The translations under genes and the position numbers were made by a program. Positions 26,570-33,920 of a stretch of DNA of 64,000 nt are shown here, one piece after another (positions within the stretch are counted from its first letter, which is position 1; every line of letters begins with the position of its first letter). The notes beneath the pieces were generated by a model. It was not told where the DNA came from, searched no databases, and saw only the letters and a program-made list of their open reading frames with translations. Source of the stretch: Cryobacterium sp. Y82. Lineage in GTDB: Bacteria > Actinomycetota > Actinomycetes > Actinomycetales > Microbacteriaceae. The stretch spans positions 130,504-194,503 of the forward strand of contig NZ_PJJJ01000036.1 in the NCBI RefSeq assembly GCF_002929495.1. Reading direction: 5' to 3'.

Positions 26570-27841
26570 ATGATGAACAACGACACGGTACCCGCCGAAC
26601 CGACGAAGTTTCCGATCACTCCGGTTGCGCACACAGCGCTGCAGAAGCGCGTCGTGCGGGTGCTCATCGCCGGGCAGATCCTCGGCGGGATAGGCATGGG
26701 CGCGACCCTGTCCCTCGGCGCGCTGCTCGCTGCCCAGTTGTCGGGGTCGAGTGCCTGGTCGGGCATGGCCGCGACCATGAGCACCCTCGGTGCCGCGATC
26801 GTGGCCATACCGCTCGCTCGGCTGGCGCAGGCCTGCGGGCGTCGCGTGTCGCTCGCGACCGGCTCGCTCGCCGCTGGCACGGGCGCGATACTCGCCATCA
26901 CCTCGGTGTCCGTCGACAGCTTTCCCCTGCTGCTTCTCTCGCTCATGCTCCTCGGTGTCGGCTCGGCCACCAATCTCCAGGCGCGCTTCGCGGCCACCGA
27001 CCTCGCCACCCCACGTTTTCGGGCCCGCGACCTGTCAATCGTGGTCTGGTCGACCACGATCGGCGCCGTACTCGGCCCAAACCTGTTCGGGCCGGGCGAA
27101 GTGCTCGGCGCAGCCCTCGGCCTGCCGGCGATGACGGGTGCCTTCGCGTTTTCGCTCACCGCAACGGTCGCCGCCGCCTTCGTCTATGCGCTCGGGCTTC
27201 GACCCGACCCTCTGCTGACCGCGCTGGCGGCGCGAACGGCGAGCGCGGGTATCCGTCGGGCCAGCGGCGGTCTGTCAATTTTGCGCGACAATGCGGCGGC
27301 GCGGTATGCCGTCATGGTCATCGCGCTCAGCCACGCCACCATGGTGGCCCTGATGTCGATGGCTCCGGTGCACCTGCGTGACCACGGCGCTACCCTGACC
27401 ATCGTTGGACTGACCATCAGCCTGCACGTGGCCGGGATGTACGCCCTCTCCCTCGTATTCGGCGCACTCGCCGACCGAGCGGGTCGTCTCCCGGTCATTC
27501 TCGGAGGACAGTCCCTGCTGCTCGTCGCCCTCATCATCGCCGCGCTTAGCGACGGATCACAGGGCACGATGACGCTCAGCCTGATCTTTCTGGGACTGGG
27601 ATGGTCTGCATCCGTTGTGGCCGGTTCAGCGCTCGTATCGGAAGCCGTTCAAATCGAGGATCGCTCGTCGTTGCAGGGATTCTCTGACCTCACCATGAAC
27701 GCGGCCGGCGCGCTCGGCGGCGCGATCGCCGGTCCAATTTTGGCGTTGGCCGGGTACTCCGGGCTCGGCATCGCTGCCATGGCGCTCGTCGCGATCGTGG
27801 CGGTCTGGTCGGTGTTGCGACTGCGCGGCACGCACGCCTAA
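26570..27841 (+). CDS. MFS transporter, 12-helix type
   Basis: A 423-residue major facilitator protein with ~12 hydrophobic segments. Motif A-like loops are visible (LARLAQACGRRVSLATGSL after helix 2-3 and FGALADRAGRLPVILGG in the second half). It probably exports a small molecule or drug. The start is one of two adjacent ATG codons at 26570/26573 with a weak ribosome site. TTGACT at 26465-26470 could be a -35 element in the 194-bp gap shared with the divergent ABC-F gene. Confidence 0.87.
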   Translation: MMNNDTVPAEPTKFPITPVAHTALQKRVVRVLIAGQILGGIGMGATLSLGALLAAQLSGSSAWSGMAATMSTLGAAIVAIPLARLAQACGRRVSLATGSLAAGTGAILAITSVSVDSFPLLLLSLMLLGVGSATNLQARFAATDLATPRFRARDLSIVVWSTTIGAVLGPNLFGPGEVLGAALGLPAMTGAFAFSLTATVAAAFVYALGLRPDPLLTALAARTASAGIRRASGGLSILRDNAAARYAVMVIALSHATMVALMSMAPVHLRDHGATLTIVGLTISLHVAGMYALSLVFGALADRAGRLPVILGGQSLLLVALIIAALSDGSQGTMTLSLIFLGLGWSASVVAGSALVSEAVQIEDRSSLQGFSDLTMNAAGALGGAIAGPILALAGYSGLGIAAMALVAIVAVWSVLRLRGTHA

Positions 27842-27923
27842 ACTTCGCAACACGCCACGCCGCATGTTCACCCCAGCCTCTAGCGAGCGCTGAACCGCTA
27901 CAAACGGATGCTGCCGATCGCGG

Positions 27924-28643
27924 TCAGGCCGAGCGCCGCCGGCCAGTAGCTGCTTCCTGCTCGAGCGGCGTAGCGCGGACCAGCGGAATGTTGAGAAAGT
28001 CGACGACCGGCGCGAACGCGCGAAATCGCTCAATGACGAGGTCGGTGAAGTTCTCCTCGAGCGCGACGTCGCCGGGCAGGTGCGCGACGAGTGCCCAACT
28101 CCGATTGAGCAACAGGTCGGCCGCCGGATGGTCGACCGGGAAGCCGCGTGGCGGGCGGATGAGCTTGTTGCCGCCAAACGACTGCGCCACCTTCTTGAGC
28201 GCGGGCGCGGCGAGCCGGGATCGCAGCACGGTGTGGTGGTCGAGCACATAGTCGCGGATGGCGCGCAGCTGCGGCGGCTGCGGGCTGTAAGCCCCGCCCG
28301 CCATCATGACGCCGTGCACGCCGACCTGCAGAAAGAATCCGGCTCCTCCGGCCTTTTCCAGCCCGCGGGGAGGCCAGTGCGCGGCCAGATGAGTCTTGTA
28401 CGGCGATTTGTCGTTGGAGAACCGCACGTCACGATAGATGCGCATCATGGCTTTGTTCGGCGGACGAACGTAGGCGGCGGCGAAATCCCCGAGCGCAACG
28501 TTGAGCGCCTCGATGACCAGGAGCATCCGCTCTTTTAACTCGACCTCGTAGATCGGTTTGTGCTCCTGAAACCATTCGCGTTCGTTGCGGTGCTCGAGTT
28601 CGTCGAGAAAGTCGAATGTCTGTTCGCTGAAATGAGGGCCCAC
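27924..28643 (-). CDS. DUF2461 family protein
   Basis: 239 residues, matching TIGR02453/DUF2461: an N-terminal FSEQTFDFLDELEHRNEREWFQEHKPIYE, then RIYRDVRFSNDKSPYKTHLAAHWPPRG, and a C-terminal helical part with an FLNIPLVRATPLEQE end. The family is widespread and uncharacterised. A 9-bp gap separates it from the HhH-GPD gene upstream, so the two are probably cotranscribed. Confidence 0.9.
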   Translation of the reverse strand: MGPHFSEQTFDFLDELEHRNEREWFQEHKPIYEVELKERMLLVIEALNVALGDFAAAYVRPPNKAMMRIYRDVRFSNDKSPYKTHLAAHWPPRGLEKAGGAGFFLQVGVHGVMMAGGAYSPQPPQLRAIRDYVLDHHTVLRSRLAAPALKKVAQSFGGNKLIRPPRGFPVDHPAADLLLNRSWALVAHLPGDVALEENFTDLVIERFRAFAPVVDFLNIPLVRATPLEQEAATGRRRSA

Positions 28644-28652
28644 TACGCGAGA

Positions 28653-29222
28653 CTACGCTTTCGCTGCAGCCTTCGCGGCCCGCTTGGTCGCGCGCACCCG
28701 CGTCAAAGATTCGGGATCGACGATGTCGGCCACCGACCGGTACGCGCCGTCTTCGCCATAGGGAGCGGATGCGTCACGCCAGCCCTCCGCGTCGACCCCG
28801 AGTCGTTTGCCGAGGAGTGCGAGAAAGATCTTCGCCTTCTGCTCGCCGAACCCGGGCAGCGCCTCGAGCCGGCGCAGGATCTCGGGGCCAGTCGGGTCGT
28901 CAGCGGTCCAGATCGAAGTCGTGTCGCTGTTCCAATCGCTCACGATGACCGCAGCGACTTCCTGTACGCGTTTGGCCATCGAGCCGGGAAATCGGTGCAC
29001 GGCGGGAGACTGGCGAAACAGCAGGACGAAGGCGTCGGCGTCGTAGGCGGCGATCGCGGCCGGGTCGATCGCTCCGATGCGGTCACGAATTTTGGCCGGG
29101 CCGACGAAGGCGGTTTCCATAGCGACCTGCTGGTCGAGCAGCATGCCCACAAGCAGGGCGAACGGGTTCTCGCTCAGTAGAGCGTCGGCGGCGACATCGC
29201 CGGTGAGGTGCAGGGTTGTCAT
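28653..29222 (-). CDS. HhH-GPD-type base excision repair protein
   Basis: A 189-residue HhH-GPD superfamily protein. It has ENPFALLVGMLLDQQVAMETAF at the N-terminus and a helix-hairpin-helix (LEALPGFGEQKAKIFLALLGKRL) near residues 120-142. Gln/Asp positions typical of glycosylases can be guessed, but the short form lacks an iron-sulfur cluster. The C-terminus is Lys/Ala-rich (RATKRAAKAAAKA) and may bind DNA. The damaged base recognised is unknown. It stands at the left boundary of the accessory region. Confidence 0.85.
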   Translation of the reverse strand: MTTLHLTGDVAADALLSENPFALLVGMLLDQQVAMETAFVGPAKIRDRIGAIDPAAIAAYDADAFVLLFRQSPAVHRFPGSMAKRVQEVAAVIVSDWNSDTTSIWTADDPTGPEILRRLEALPGFGEQKAKIFLALLGKRLGVDAEGWRDASAPYGEDGAYRSVADIVDPESLTRVRATKRAAKAAAKA

Positions 29223-29520
29223 TCGCTCATTGTGCCACTGCGCTGCTGTGAGGTCAGCACTCCACCGCGGTCAGCCTGGGGGTTGTGGCCCCCGTCGCAC
29301 ACGATTCCGTGGGGACCAAGCGCGTGTGACCCGATCCCGGCCAAACGTAAAGGGGGAATCTTGGCTGTGAACGAAAATCGAGGGGCAGCCACGACTAACG
29401 TGTCGACCCGAATCAGCGTCTTCAACCTCGACTCGGTTGAGCAGCCGAGGTTGTAGCTGAAGGTCGGGCCGACCGAGGCGAAGCGCTCGCTGGTCGGGGT
29501 TTTACGAACTTGTGCCCGAC
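29223..29520. other. Intergenic region with a possible very small ORF
   Basis: No recognised gene. A short frame from GTG 29367 (MNENRGAATTNVSTRISV...) to TAG 29454 has AAGGGGG ten bases upstream on the plus strand, but nothing else supports it. GTCGGGCCGAC near 29464-29474 is a short palindrome. This marks the change from conserved chromosomal genes to the accessory block. Confidence 0.4.
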
Positions 29521-29739
29521 TCAGACGATGCGCTCGAACACCATTGTCGCTTGCACACGATCGCCGCCTCCGAAGCCCTTACTGCCCGACGCCGCGGTTG
29601 TAATGGTGTGCAGTCGGTAGCCGAGCGCGGCCTGCGAATTAATCGCATTTTCCAGCTCCGTGAGATTGCCGGAGCCAGTGCCCAAAAACTTTTCCTTAAG
29701 CACGATCTGGATCACTACGTACATACCCTTTGCCGCCAT
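29521..29739 (-). CDS. DUF4177-like small protein
   Basis: 72 residues from ATG 29739 (MAAKGMYVVIQIVLKEKFLG), which has GGAAGG nine bases upstream. GTG 29757 gives six more residues. The pattern of a beta-strand, then LTELENAINSQAALGYRLHTITT and a final ATMVFERIV strand, fits DUF4177 proteins. These are small alpha/beta proteins of unknown function. The gene stands alone on the minus strand next to the SDR gene. Confidence 0.7.
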   Translation of the reverse strand: MAAKGMYVVIQIVLKEKFLGTGSGNLTELENAINSQAALGYRLHTITTAASGSKGFGGGDRVQATMVFERIV

Positions 29740-29965
29740 CTTTGCTTTACCTTCCACCGCCCTGCAGTCGAGGCATCATCAGAGGACTCCGAGGTTACAG
29801 GCGTTGAACCCAATCGCCGCGCAGCACCTTCCGTCAGCTGCAATCATCTGGAGCACCGTCCATGCCTACCGGCGTCGGTGTCGATCGAGGCTCGAACCTG
29901 GAAAGCCATCGGTCCAACACAGTGCAACCCGTGGCGAGCATCGCGCGAAGCCCGATGCCGCGACG

Positions 29966-30640
29966 CTACTCCCGGCCGTCCTCGAGCGGGATGAGCATGG
30001 TGCGGAACGGACCGGCCACAGCGTGGAGGTCCCAGATACGATCGGCGACGCCATCAATGCCATTGGGCAGCTGCAGCTGTGGGATACCGCCAGGAATCAC
30101 AAGTTGATTGACACGGATGCCCTCATCCTCAAGTGCATCGTGGAGCATCTCGCCGTAGGCGCTCTCGGCGGGGAAGGCCACCGATGTTCCGGCGTAGCCG
30201 GCCCGTGCCTTCACGGAGGTCCCGCCGTTGATCATGATGACGCTGCCGCTACCTGCCTCACGCATCGCCGGGAGCACCGCACGCACCGCGTGGATCAGCC
30301 CGAGGGCCGAGAACTGCAGCGCCTCTAACGCCAGCTCGGGCGTCATCTCAAGCACCGGCTTCAGGTAGTCGCGCGATGGGAGTGGGCTATATTGCAGCGC
30401 GGTGATGGGCCCGAGCTCTGCTGCGGCATTCGCAAGGGCAGTCTCAAGCGACGCCGGCGTGCGGACATCCGCAGCGTAAGCACTCGCGGTAAAGCCGGCG
30501 GCCGTGAGCTCGGCTGCCATGGCGTCTAGTTTCGACTGGTTTCTGGCGATCAGGGCAATTGAGAAGCCTTCGCGCCCGAATTTTCGCGCAACTGCTGCGC
30601 CGAGTCCCGGTCCGGCTCCGATGATGGCAATGACAGGCAC
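29966..30640 (-). CDS. SDR-fold protein, atypical active site
   Basis: 224 residues with an N-terminal Rossmann fold. The nucleotide motif is GAGPGLG (residues 8-14) instead of TGxxxGxG. The Asp-stabilising DVRTPASLETAL and a NAAAELGPITAL region are recognisable, but the catalytic YxxxK is not: where Tyr and Lys are expected the text reads GYAGTSVAFPAESAYGEM. It may therefore be a non-enzymatic or altered SDR. The GTG start at 30640 follows AAGGAGA (30645-30651). A ychF-tail repeat lies 53 bp upstream, and a decayed relative of this gene is at 31890-32057. Confidence 0.82.
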   Translation of the reverse strand: MPVIAIIGAGPGLGAAVARKFGREGFSIALIARNQSKLDAMAAELTAAGFTASAYAADVRTPASLETALANAAAELGPITALQYSPLPSRDYLKPVLEMTPELALEALQFSALGLIHAVRAVLPAMREAGSGSVIMINGGTSVKARAGYAGTSVAFPAESAYGEMLHDALEDEGIRVNQLVIPGGIPQLQLPNGIDGVADRIWDLHAVAGPFRTMLIPLEDGRE

Positions 30641-30692
30641 GATGGTCTCCTTCGATTGATGCTGCTGTGACGACTATCGCGACGAGATTAAG

Positions 30693-30727
30693 TCTAAACG
30701 TTGAAGCGAAATCCACCACATTCCGTC
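30693..30727 (-). repeat. ychF-tail repeat, copy R1
   Basis: ACGTTGAAGCGAAATCCACC followed by ACATTCCGTC. It matches the 3' end of ychF and copies R2-R4. Relative to R2 it has lost one base (GCGAAATCC against GCGAAACTCC), which breaks the VEFRFNV reading frame seen in the others on the minus strand. It lies 53 bp upstream of the SDR start. Confidence 0.85.
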
Positions 30728-30763
30728 AGGCACTGAAGCTGGAAACCCTCACGTGGCGCCCGT

Positions 30764-31154
30764 CTACCTGGCATCAGCGTCGAGCGCAGACCGAGCTCGG
30801 TCGACCATCCGTGCGAGCGACTTCTGCCAAGCCGGAAGATCAACGGACAGTGTCACCCAGGTCAGTTCGCGGTTGATCTGATCGTACTGATGGATGATGA
30901 AGTTTCGGTTGGCGACGGCCAGCGCCCACTCGACTCCATCGGGCGCGAGCACATCGAGCCTCGACATCCGTTTTGCGGCTTCACTGAGCTTCATCATCAG
31001 CGAGTCGCCTGCCTCCTGCCTCCTGCCTCCTGCCTCCTGCCTCCTGCAAGAGGTCATCAGCGAGATAGGCATCCTTGCCACGCTCGACAATCTCAGCGGC
31101 CCGATCGAGCCAGCCATCGATGTGCAACAGTTGTTTGGCCACCTCGCGACCCAT
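30764..31154 (-). pseudogene. hepT: HepT-like HEPN toxin gene, out of frame through a 7-bp repeat
   Basis: The frame starts at ATG 31154 (MGREVAKQLLHIDGWLDRAA), overlapping the mntA stop as TGATG. It runs to residue 39 (LLQEAG), then meets five copies of GGAGGCA and terminates at TGA 30983-30981 after 57 residues. The rest lies in another frame: GDSLMMKLSEAAKRM, then the HEPN ribonuclease motif RNFIIHQY (RX4HXY) and a stop at 30766. With one copy of the heptamer the gene would be an unbroken 120-residue HepT; four copies would also be in frame. The toxin is thus OFF in this sequence. Either a recent frameshift or reversible slippage explains it. Confidence 0.85.
31010..31044. repeat. (TGCCTCC)5 heptanucleotide tandem repeat inside hepT
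   Basis: Five perfect copies of a 7-bp unit on the plus strand (GGAGGCA on the coding strand). Because 7 is not a multiple of 3, each gain or loss shifts the hepT frame. Copy numbers 1, 4 and 7 restore it; 5 does not. Confidence 0.95.
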
Positions 31155-31618
31155 CACAACAGCACCGCGTCACGCCGGATATCATCGTCGATCTTTGGTT
31201 TCAGACCGCCGTACGAAATGAGGTCGACTTCCCGGCCGAGGACCTTCTCGATCAGCTGTTTGAACCTGATGAACGCGAATGACGAAGTGCCTGGCGGCGC
31301 ATCCACGAGAAGGTCAATGTCCAAATACTGGTGGGCCTCGCCACGGGCAACCGAGCCGAACACAGCCAGGCGCCGGTAGTCATATTCCGCCGCCAGGGCC
31401 TTCAGCACCGGAGCAGCCGCATCCCGCAACTCCTCGGGACCGATGCCCGCGAAGTCAGGGCTGTACCGGAGCTGCTGGCTGACCGCCGGCTGCGAGACAC
31501 CCACTGCGTCACCTACCTGCTGATGACTCATCCCCGTGGCGAGCATCGCACGAAGCGAGAGAACGCGGCGCAGGCGAGCACCATCTTCGTCACGGCGCGC
31601 ACGCGCATACTCCGTCAC
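31154..31618 (-). CDS. mntA: MntA-like antitoxin: HTH plus minimal nucleotidyltransferase
   Basis: 154 residues. An N-terminal helix-turn-helix (LATGMSHQQVGDAVGVSQPAVSQQLRY, ~29-55) is followed by a minimal nucleotidyltransferase domain with GSX10DXD (GSVARGEAHQYLDIDLLVD, ~95-113). In MntA/HepT systems this enzyme AMPylates the HEPN toxin at the Tyr of RX4HXY, silencing it. The added HTH suggests autoregulation. The start is GTG 31618, directly downstream of an imperfect palindrome. The stop overlaps the hepT ATG, the usual operon order for the family. Confidence 0.88.
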   Translation of the reverse strand: MTEYARARRDEDGARLRRVLSLRAMLATGMSHQQVGDAVGVSQPAVSQQLRYSPDFAGIGPEELRDAAAPVLKALAAEYDYRRLAVFGSVARGEAHQYLDIDLLVDAPPGTSSFAFIRFKQLIEKVLGREVDLISYGGLKPKIDDDIRRDAVLL

Positions 31619-31625
31619 GAGCGAA

Positions 31626-31640
31626 ATAAGGTAATCTTAT
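31626..31640. promoter_or_regulatory. Imperfect palindrome at the mntA start, putative operator
   Basis: ATAAG-GTAAT-CTTAT lies 8 bp before the mntA GTG. On the minus strand it contains TAAGAT, a -10-like hexamer, so the transcript could be almost leaderless. The HTH domain of MntA is the obvious candidate to bind it (inference). Confidence 0.4.
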
Positions 31641-31732
31641 GTTCGCAGCACTGCTACGTTCAGCGTCTTTTTGGCCGTGCGTGCACGGGTGTCGGGCACA
31701 AGCTGCGGCATTGTCGTGTTCGTCATGGCCAT
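31637..31732 (-). CDS. Candidate 31-residue small protein upstream of mntA
   Basis: The frame begins MAMTNTTMPQLVPDTRARTA and ends at TAA 31637. A perfect GGAGG (31740-31744) stands 7 bases before the ATG. It lies 46 bp after repeat R2, the same distance at which first genes begin after other repeat copies. It ends 18 bp before mntA. It could be a small component of the module, or the intact start of a decayed gene. No homologue recognised. Confidence 0.4.
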   Translation of the reverse strand: MAMTNTTMPQLVPDTRARTAKKTLNVAVLRT

Positions 31733-31777
31733 TTGTCTGCCTCCGTCCAATGCCAACCAATGGCCCATACAGGATCC

Positions 31778-31816
31778 TGATACGTTGAAGCGAAACTCCA
31801 CCACGTTTCGTCACCG
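31778..31816 (-). repeat. ychF-tail repeat, copy R2
   Basis: ACGTTGAAGCGAAACTCCAC then CACGTTTCGTCACCG. On the minus strand it still encodes NVVEFRFNV, but the following stop codon is lost (GTATCAGG). It precedes the small ORF and mntA-hepT. Confidence 0.88.
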
Positions 31817-31889
31817 ATCACCGCTAGAGAAGTGACTTTGCTCTCGCTGTACAGTCGAATTGAGAGTAATGCAGCAGATATTGTCCAAC

Positions 31890-32057
31890 TTCCGACCGTC
31901 CACAAGCGGGATGAACATGGTGCACTGCTCACATCGCGTGGATTAGGCCGAGTGCCGAGAATTGCAGGGCCTCTAACGCCAGCACGGGAGTCAGCTCAAG
32001 CAACGGCTTCAAGTAGTCGCGCGCGAAAGGAGCGGGCTATCTTGCAGTGCGGTGATA
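31890..32057 (-). pseudogene. Decayed, internally deleted second SDR gene
   Basis: Two blocks align with the intact SDR gene. 31891-31923 matches 29971-30003 (…CGACCGTC…AAGCGGGATGAACATGGTGC), and 31934-32052 matches ~30286-30406 (CGCGTGGATTAGGCCGAG through GGGCTATCTTGCAGTGCGGTGAT). About 280 bp between them are missing and frames are broken. This is a relic of a related SDR cassette, not a tandem copy of the same sequence, since the blocks differ at many positions. It lies between repeats R2 and R3. Confidence 0.85.
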
Positions 32058-32212
32058 AGCCTGCACGCCAATATTTCGTTCTCGGACGCATCGCCGCGCA
32101 AATGCACCTAACCGAAAAGAAAGCAGCGCGTGTCGGGTGACACCTAGCCCTACGTGGTCCCGAGTCGCTACGCGCTCTTACATCACATAGAACCGGTTGA
32201 GCGCCTGATAGC

Positions 32213-32250
32213 GAGCTAGACGTTGAAGCGGAATTCCACCGCATTCCGAA
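32213..32250 (-). repeat. ychF-tail repeat, copy R3
   Basis: CTAGACGTTGAAGCGGAATT then CCACCGCATTCCG. On the minus strand it reads RNAVEFRFNV-stop, the complete YchF C-terminus including its TAG. It sits between the DUF2695 stop (32257) and the decayed SDR. Confidence 0.9.
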
Positions 32251-32256
32251 GTCGAA

Positions 32257-32760
32257 TCACCGGCACCGCGAGCGTGAAGTGCGTTCCCAGTTCGCACACG
32301 GTTTAGTCGAGCCCCGTCGTGTTGTCTCGCACGGGGACATGTTGTCGGGTGGTTTGGGGTCCGCCCACTCGTCAAAATCATCCGAGGCAACGGATTCATT
32401 CGCCTGCGACCAAAGCCGCGTGGCGGGCTCATAGGTGTTCATGAACATTTCGCAATCGCAACAACACGCGCCCATTGCTGAGAGCCGCGCTAGCAGTTCC
32501 GTGGCGCGAGGGGCAACGCTATCTCGATATTGCGAAGCGAACCGGTGGGTGCCTTCGCACCCGAACTCGTCGACTAGGTGAGCCACGAAGCAGACGAGAC
32601 ATTCGCCGGCCGTGGGAGTCATGAGCGTCGAGGCGGCATCGTGAAGGATCCGCTCTGCCCGTTCGGTGATCGATATGCGTTCCATGTAGAAACCCTGCCA
32701 CGAACCTCCGACATCGGAATTCGACCACGTTCCGACGGTGAGAAACATTTCATCGTTCAC
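32257..32760 (-). CDS. DUF2695 family protein
   Basis: 167 residues if translated from GTG 32760, which overlaps the GNAT stop (GTGA). ATG 32685 is an alternative that removes 25 residues. The DUF2695 core is CLVCFVAHLVDEFGCEGTHRFASQYRDS … GACCCDCEMFMN, with a Cys pair and a CCDCE cluster. A ~55-residue polar tail follows that family members normally lack; it runs close to repeat R3 and may be chimeric. Function is unknown. Last gene of the HigB-HigA-GNAT operon. Confidence 0.75.
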   Translation of the reverse strand: MNDEMFLTVGTWSNSDVGGSWQGFYMERISITERAERILHDAASTLMTPTAGECLVCFVAHLVDEFGCEGTHRFASQYRDSVAPRATELLARLSAMGACCCDCEMFMNTYEPATRLWSQANESVASDDFDEWADPKPPDNMSPCETTRRGSTKPCANWERTSRSRCR

Positions 32761-33311
32761 CACGCGCGTCCACGCAGATCGATCGTGCCGACGGGCCATG
32801 CGGCCAGCTCGGAGGCGACCGGCAGCACCATGAGTGGCTGCCCCTGCGCATCGTCGGCCGGTCGGCCGTCCCGCCCGATAGACCACTCGGCCGCGTAGAC
32901 TCGACGCCACCCGCACGTTGTGTAGAACGGCACCACTTCTTCCCGGCATCCGAGGTAGCCGAAGCCGAAGCCCCCGGCATCCAGCATCGACTGCGCCGCG
33001 CTGGCCATGAGCCGATTCCCCAACCGCTGACCGCGCGCTCGCTCAGATACCAGCACTCCTCCGACGCCTGCGATGGTGACCTCGACATCACCCACCCCGA
33101 TGACGCGACCGGCCCAGCCTACGTGTCCGACGATATCATCACCGGATCGACAGATCACGTGGCGATCGTGAGGAGCGTAGCCATACGGCTGATCCGGATC
33201 CCATGGTCCGAAATCATAGAAATACTCGTCGTTGAACAGCCGCGCCAGCTGGTCGAAGTCTCGCGCCCCCAACGCATTGTGCGCGGCTACCTCGATCGAG
33301 CGATCGGTCAC
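32757..33311 (-). CDS. GNAT-family N-acetyltransferase
   Basis: 184 residues with a GNAT core. The acetyl-CoA loop is VSERARGQRLGNRLM (motif A, ~91-105), and the C-terminal CREEVVPFYTTCGWRRV block is typical. The arrangement resembles aminoglycoside 2'-N-acetyltransferases (AAC(2')-type), but resistance is not proven by this. ATG 33311 overlaps the higA stop by 4 bp (ATGA) and its own stop overlaps the next start. It is part of a tightly coupled four-gene unit with the HigBA toxin-antitoxin pair, and may be cargo or a functional third partner. Confidence 0.85.
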   Translation of the reverse strand: MTDRSIEVAAHNALGARDFDQLARLFNDEYFYDFGPWDPDQPYGYAPHDRHVICRSGDDIVGHVGWAGRVIGVGDVEVTIAGVGGVLVSERARGQRLGNRLMASAAQSMLDAGGFGFGYLGCREEVVPFYTTCGWRRVYAAEWSIGRDGRPADDAQGQPLMVLPVASELAAWPVGTIDLRGRAW

Positions 33312-33628
33312 GCGACCTTCAGCGGTGTGATCAATGCAACCTTGTCCCGCAGCGCCCGGCGCTCGCGACGCAGCTCGTAGTTGGACTGCAGGTTCATCCA
33401 GAACTCTTCCGATGTTCCGAAGTACCGCGCCAGGCGGATCGCCGTGTCGGCCGTGATGCCCCGCTTGCCGTGCACGATCTCATTGATCCGGCGCGGCGGC
33501 ACCCCAATGCTGACCGCGAGCTTGTTCTGGGTGATCCCGAAAGCGTCGATAAAGTCCTCCATCAGGATCTCTCCCGGATGGATCGGCTCGATCCGGTCGT
33601 TTTCAGTGGTAATCGACGGGTTCGACAT
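33308..33628 (-). CDS. higA: HigA-family antitoxin (XRE HTH)
   Basis: A 106-residue antitoxin. The HigA signature is IHPGEILMEDFIDAFGITQNKLAVSIGVPPRRINEIVHGKRGITADTAIRLARYFGTSEEFWMNLQ, an XRE-type DNA-binding domain. It neutralises HigB and represses the operon. It starts 26 bp inside the higB coding sequence, in the toxin-first order typical of hig loci. Confidence 0.93.
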   Translation of the reverse strand: MSNPSITTENDRIEPIHPGEILMEDFIDAFGITQNKLAVSIGVPPRRINEIVHGKRGITADTAIRLARYFGTSEEFWMNLQSNYELRRERRALRDKVALITPLKVA

Positions 33629-33884
33629 TGTCCGCTCCTCCTTCTCTCCAGTTGAAGCAGATGCGCCACTGGGCGTTCACCCGAATGCTGTACTGACCAC
33701 GACGGTCACCGACCAGCCGCTCCAAACGATTCCCCGGAGGGATCCGAAGATCCTCGACATCCGTGGCCGCATTAACCAACTCGAGTTTCCGCAGGGTCGC
33801 TCGCTGCACCGTGCGGTCGACACCCTTGACGTACTGCTCATGCCAGATCTTTCCAGTGTCCTTGCCACCGAACGACCTGAGCAC
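33603..33884 (-). CDS. higB: HigB-family toxin (RelE superfamily mRNA interferase)
   Basis: 93 residues. The HigB motifs are visible: IRSF-like N-terminus (MLRSFGGKDTGKIW), ATLRKLELVNAATDVEDLRIPPGNRLERLVGDRRGQYSIRVNAQWRICFNW. This is the plasmid-killer/HigB subfamily that cuts mRNA on the ribosome. The GTG start at 33884 lies just after a -10-like TATACA, so the mRNA may be leaderless. The operon begins 34 bp after repeat R4. Confidence 0.92.
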   Translation of the reverse strand: MLRSFGGKDTGKIWHEQYVKGVDRTVQRATLRKLELVNAATDVEDLRIPPGNRLERLVGDRRGQYSIRVNAQWRICFNWREGGADNVEPVDYH

Positions 33885-33892
33885 AAGATCAG

Positions 33893-33920
33893 TGTATAAC
33901 GCAGCGCGTCAATAACGTTA
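33893..33920 (-). promoter_or_regulatory. higBA promoter and palindrome next to repeat R4
   Basis: On the minus strand TATACA (33898-33893) is a plausible -10, ~8 bp before the higB GTG. TAACGTTA (33913-33920) is a perfect 8-bp palindrome upstream. Counting 17 bp back from the -10 puts the -35 hexamer at the edge of repeat R4, so the repeat may supply part of the promoter. Confidence 0.45.

Noticed and set aside
29521..29550. Possible sixth ychF-tail repeat at the end of the DUF4177 gene (FERIV-stop)
   Set aside because: Only about half the positions match the consensus; chance similarity is as likely.
29928..29951. 24-bp near-match (one mismatch) to the mntA coding sequence at 31532-31555
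   Set aside because: Too short to show a decayed mntA copy; no flanking similarity found.
31010..31044. Possible CRISPR or other repeat array
   Set aside because: Only a contiguous 7-bp microsatellite without spacers.
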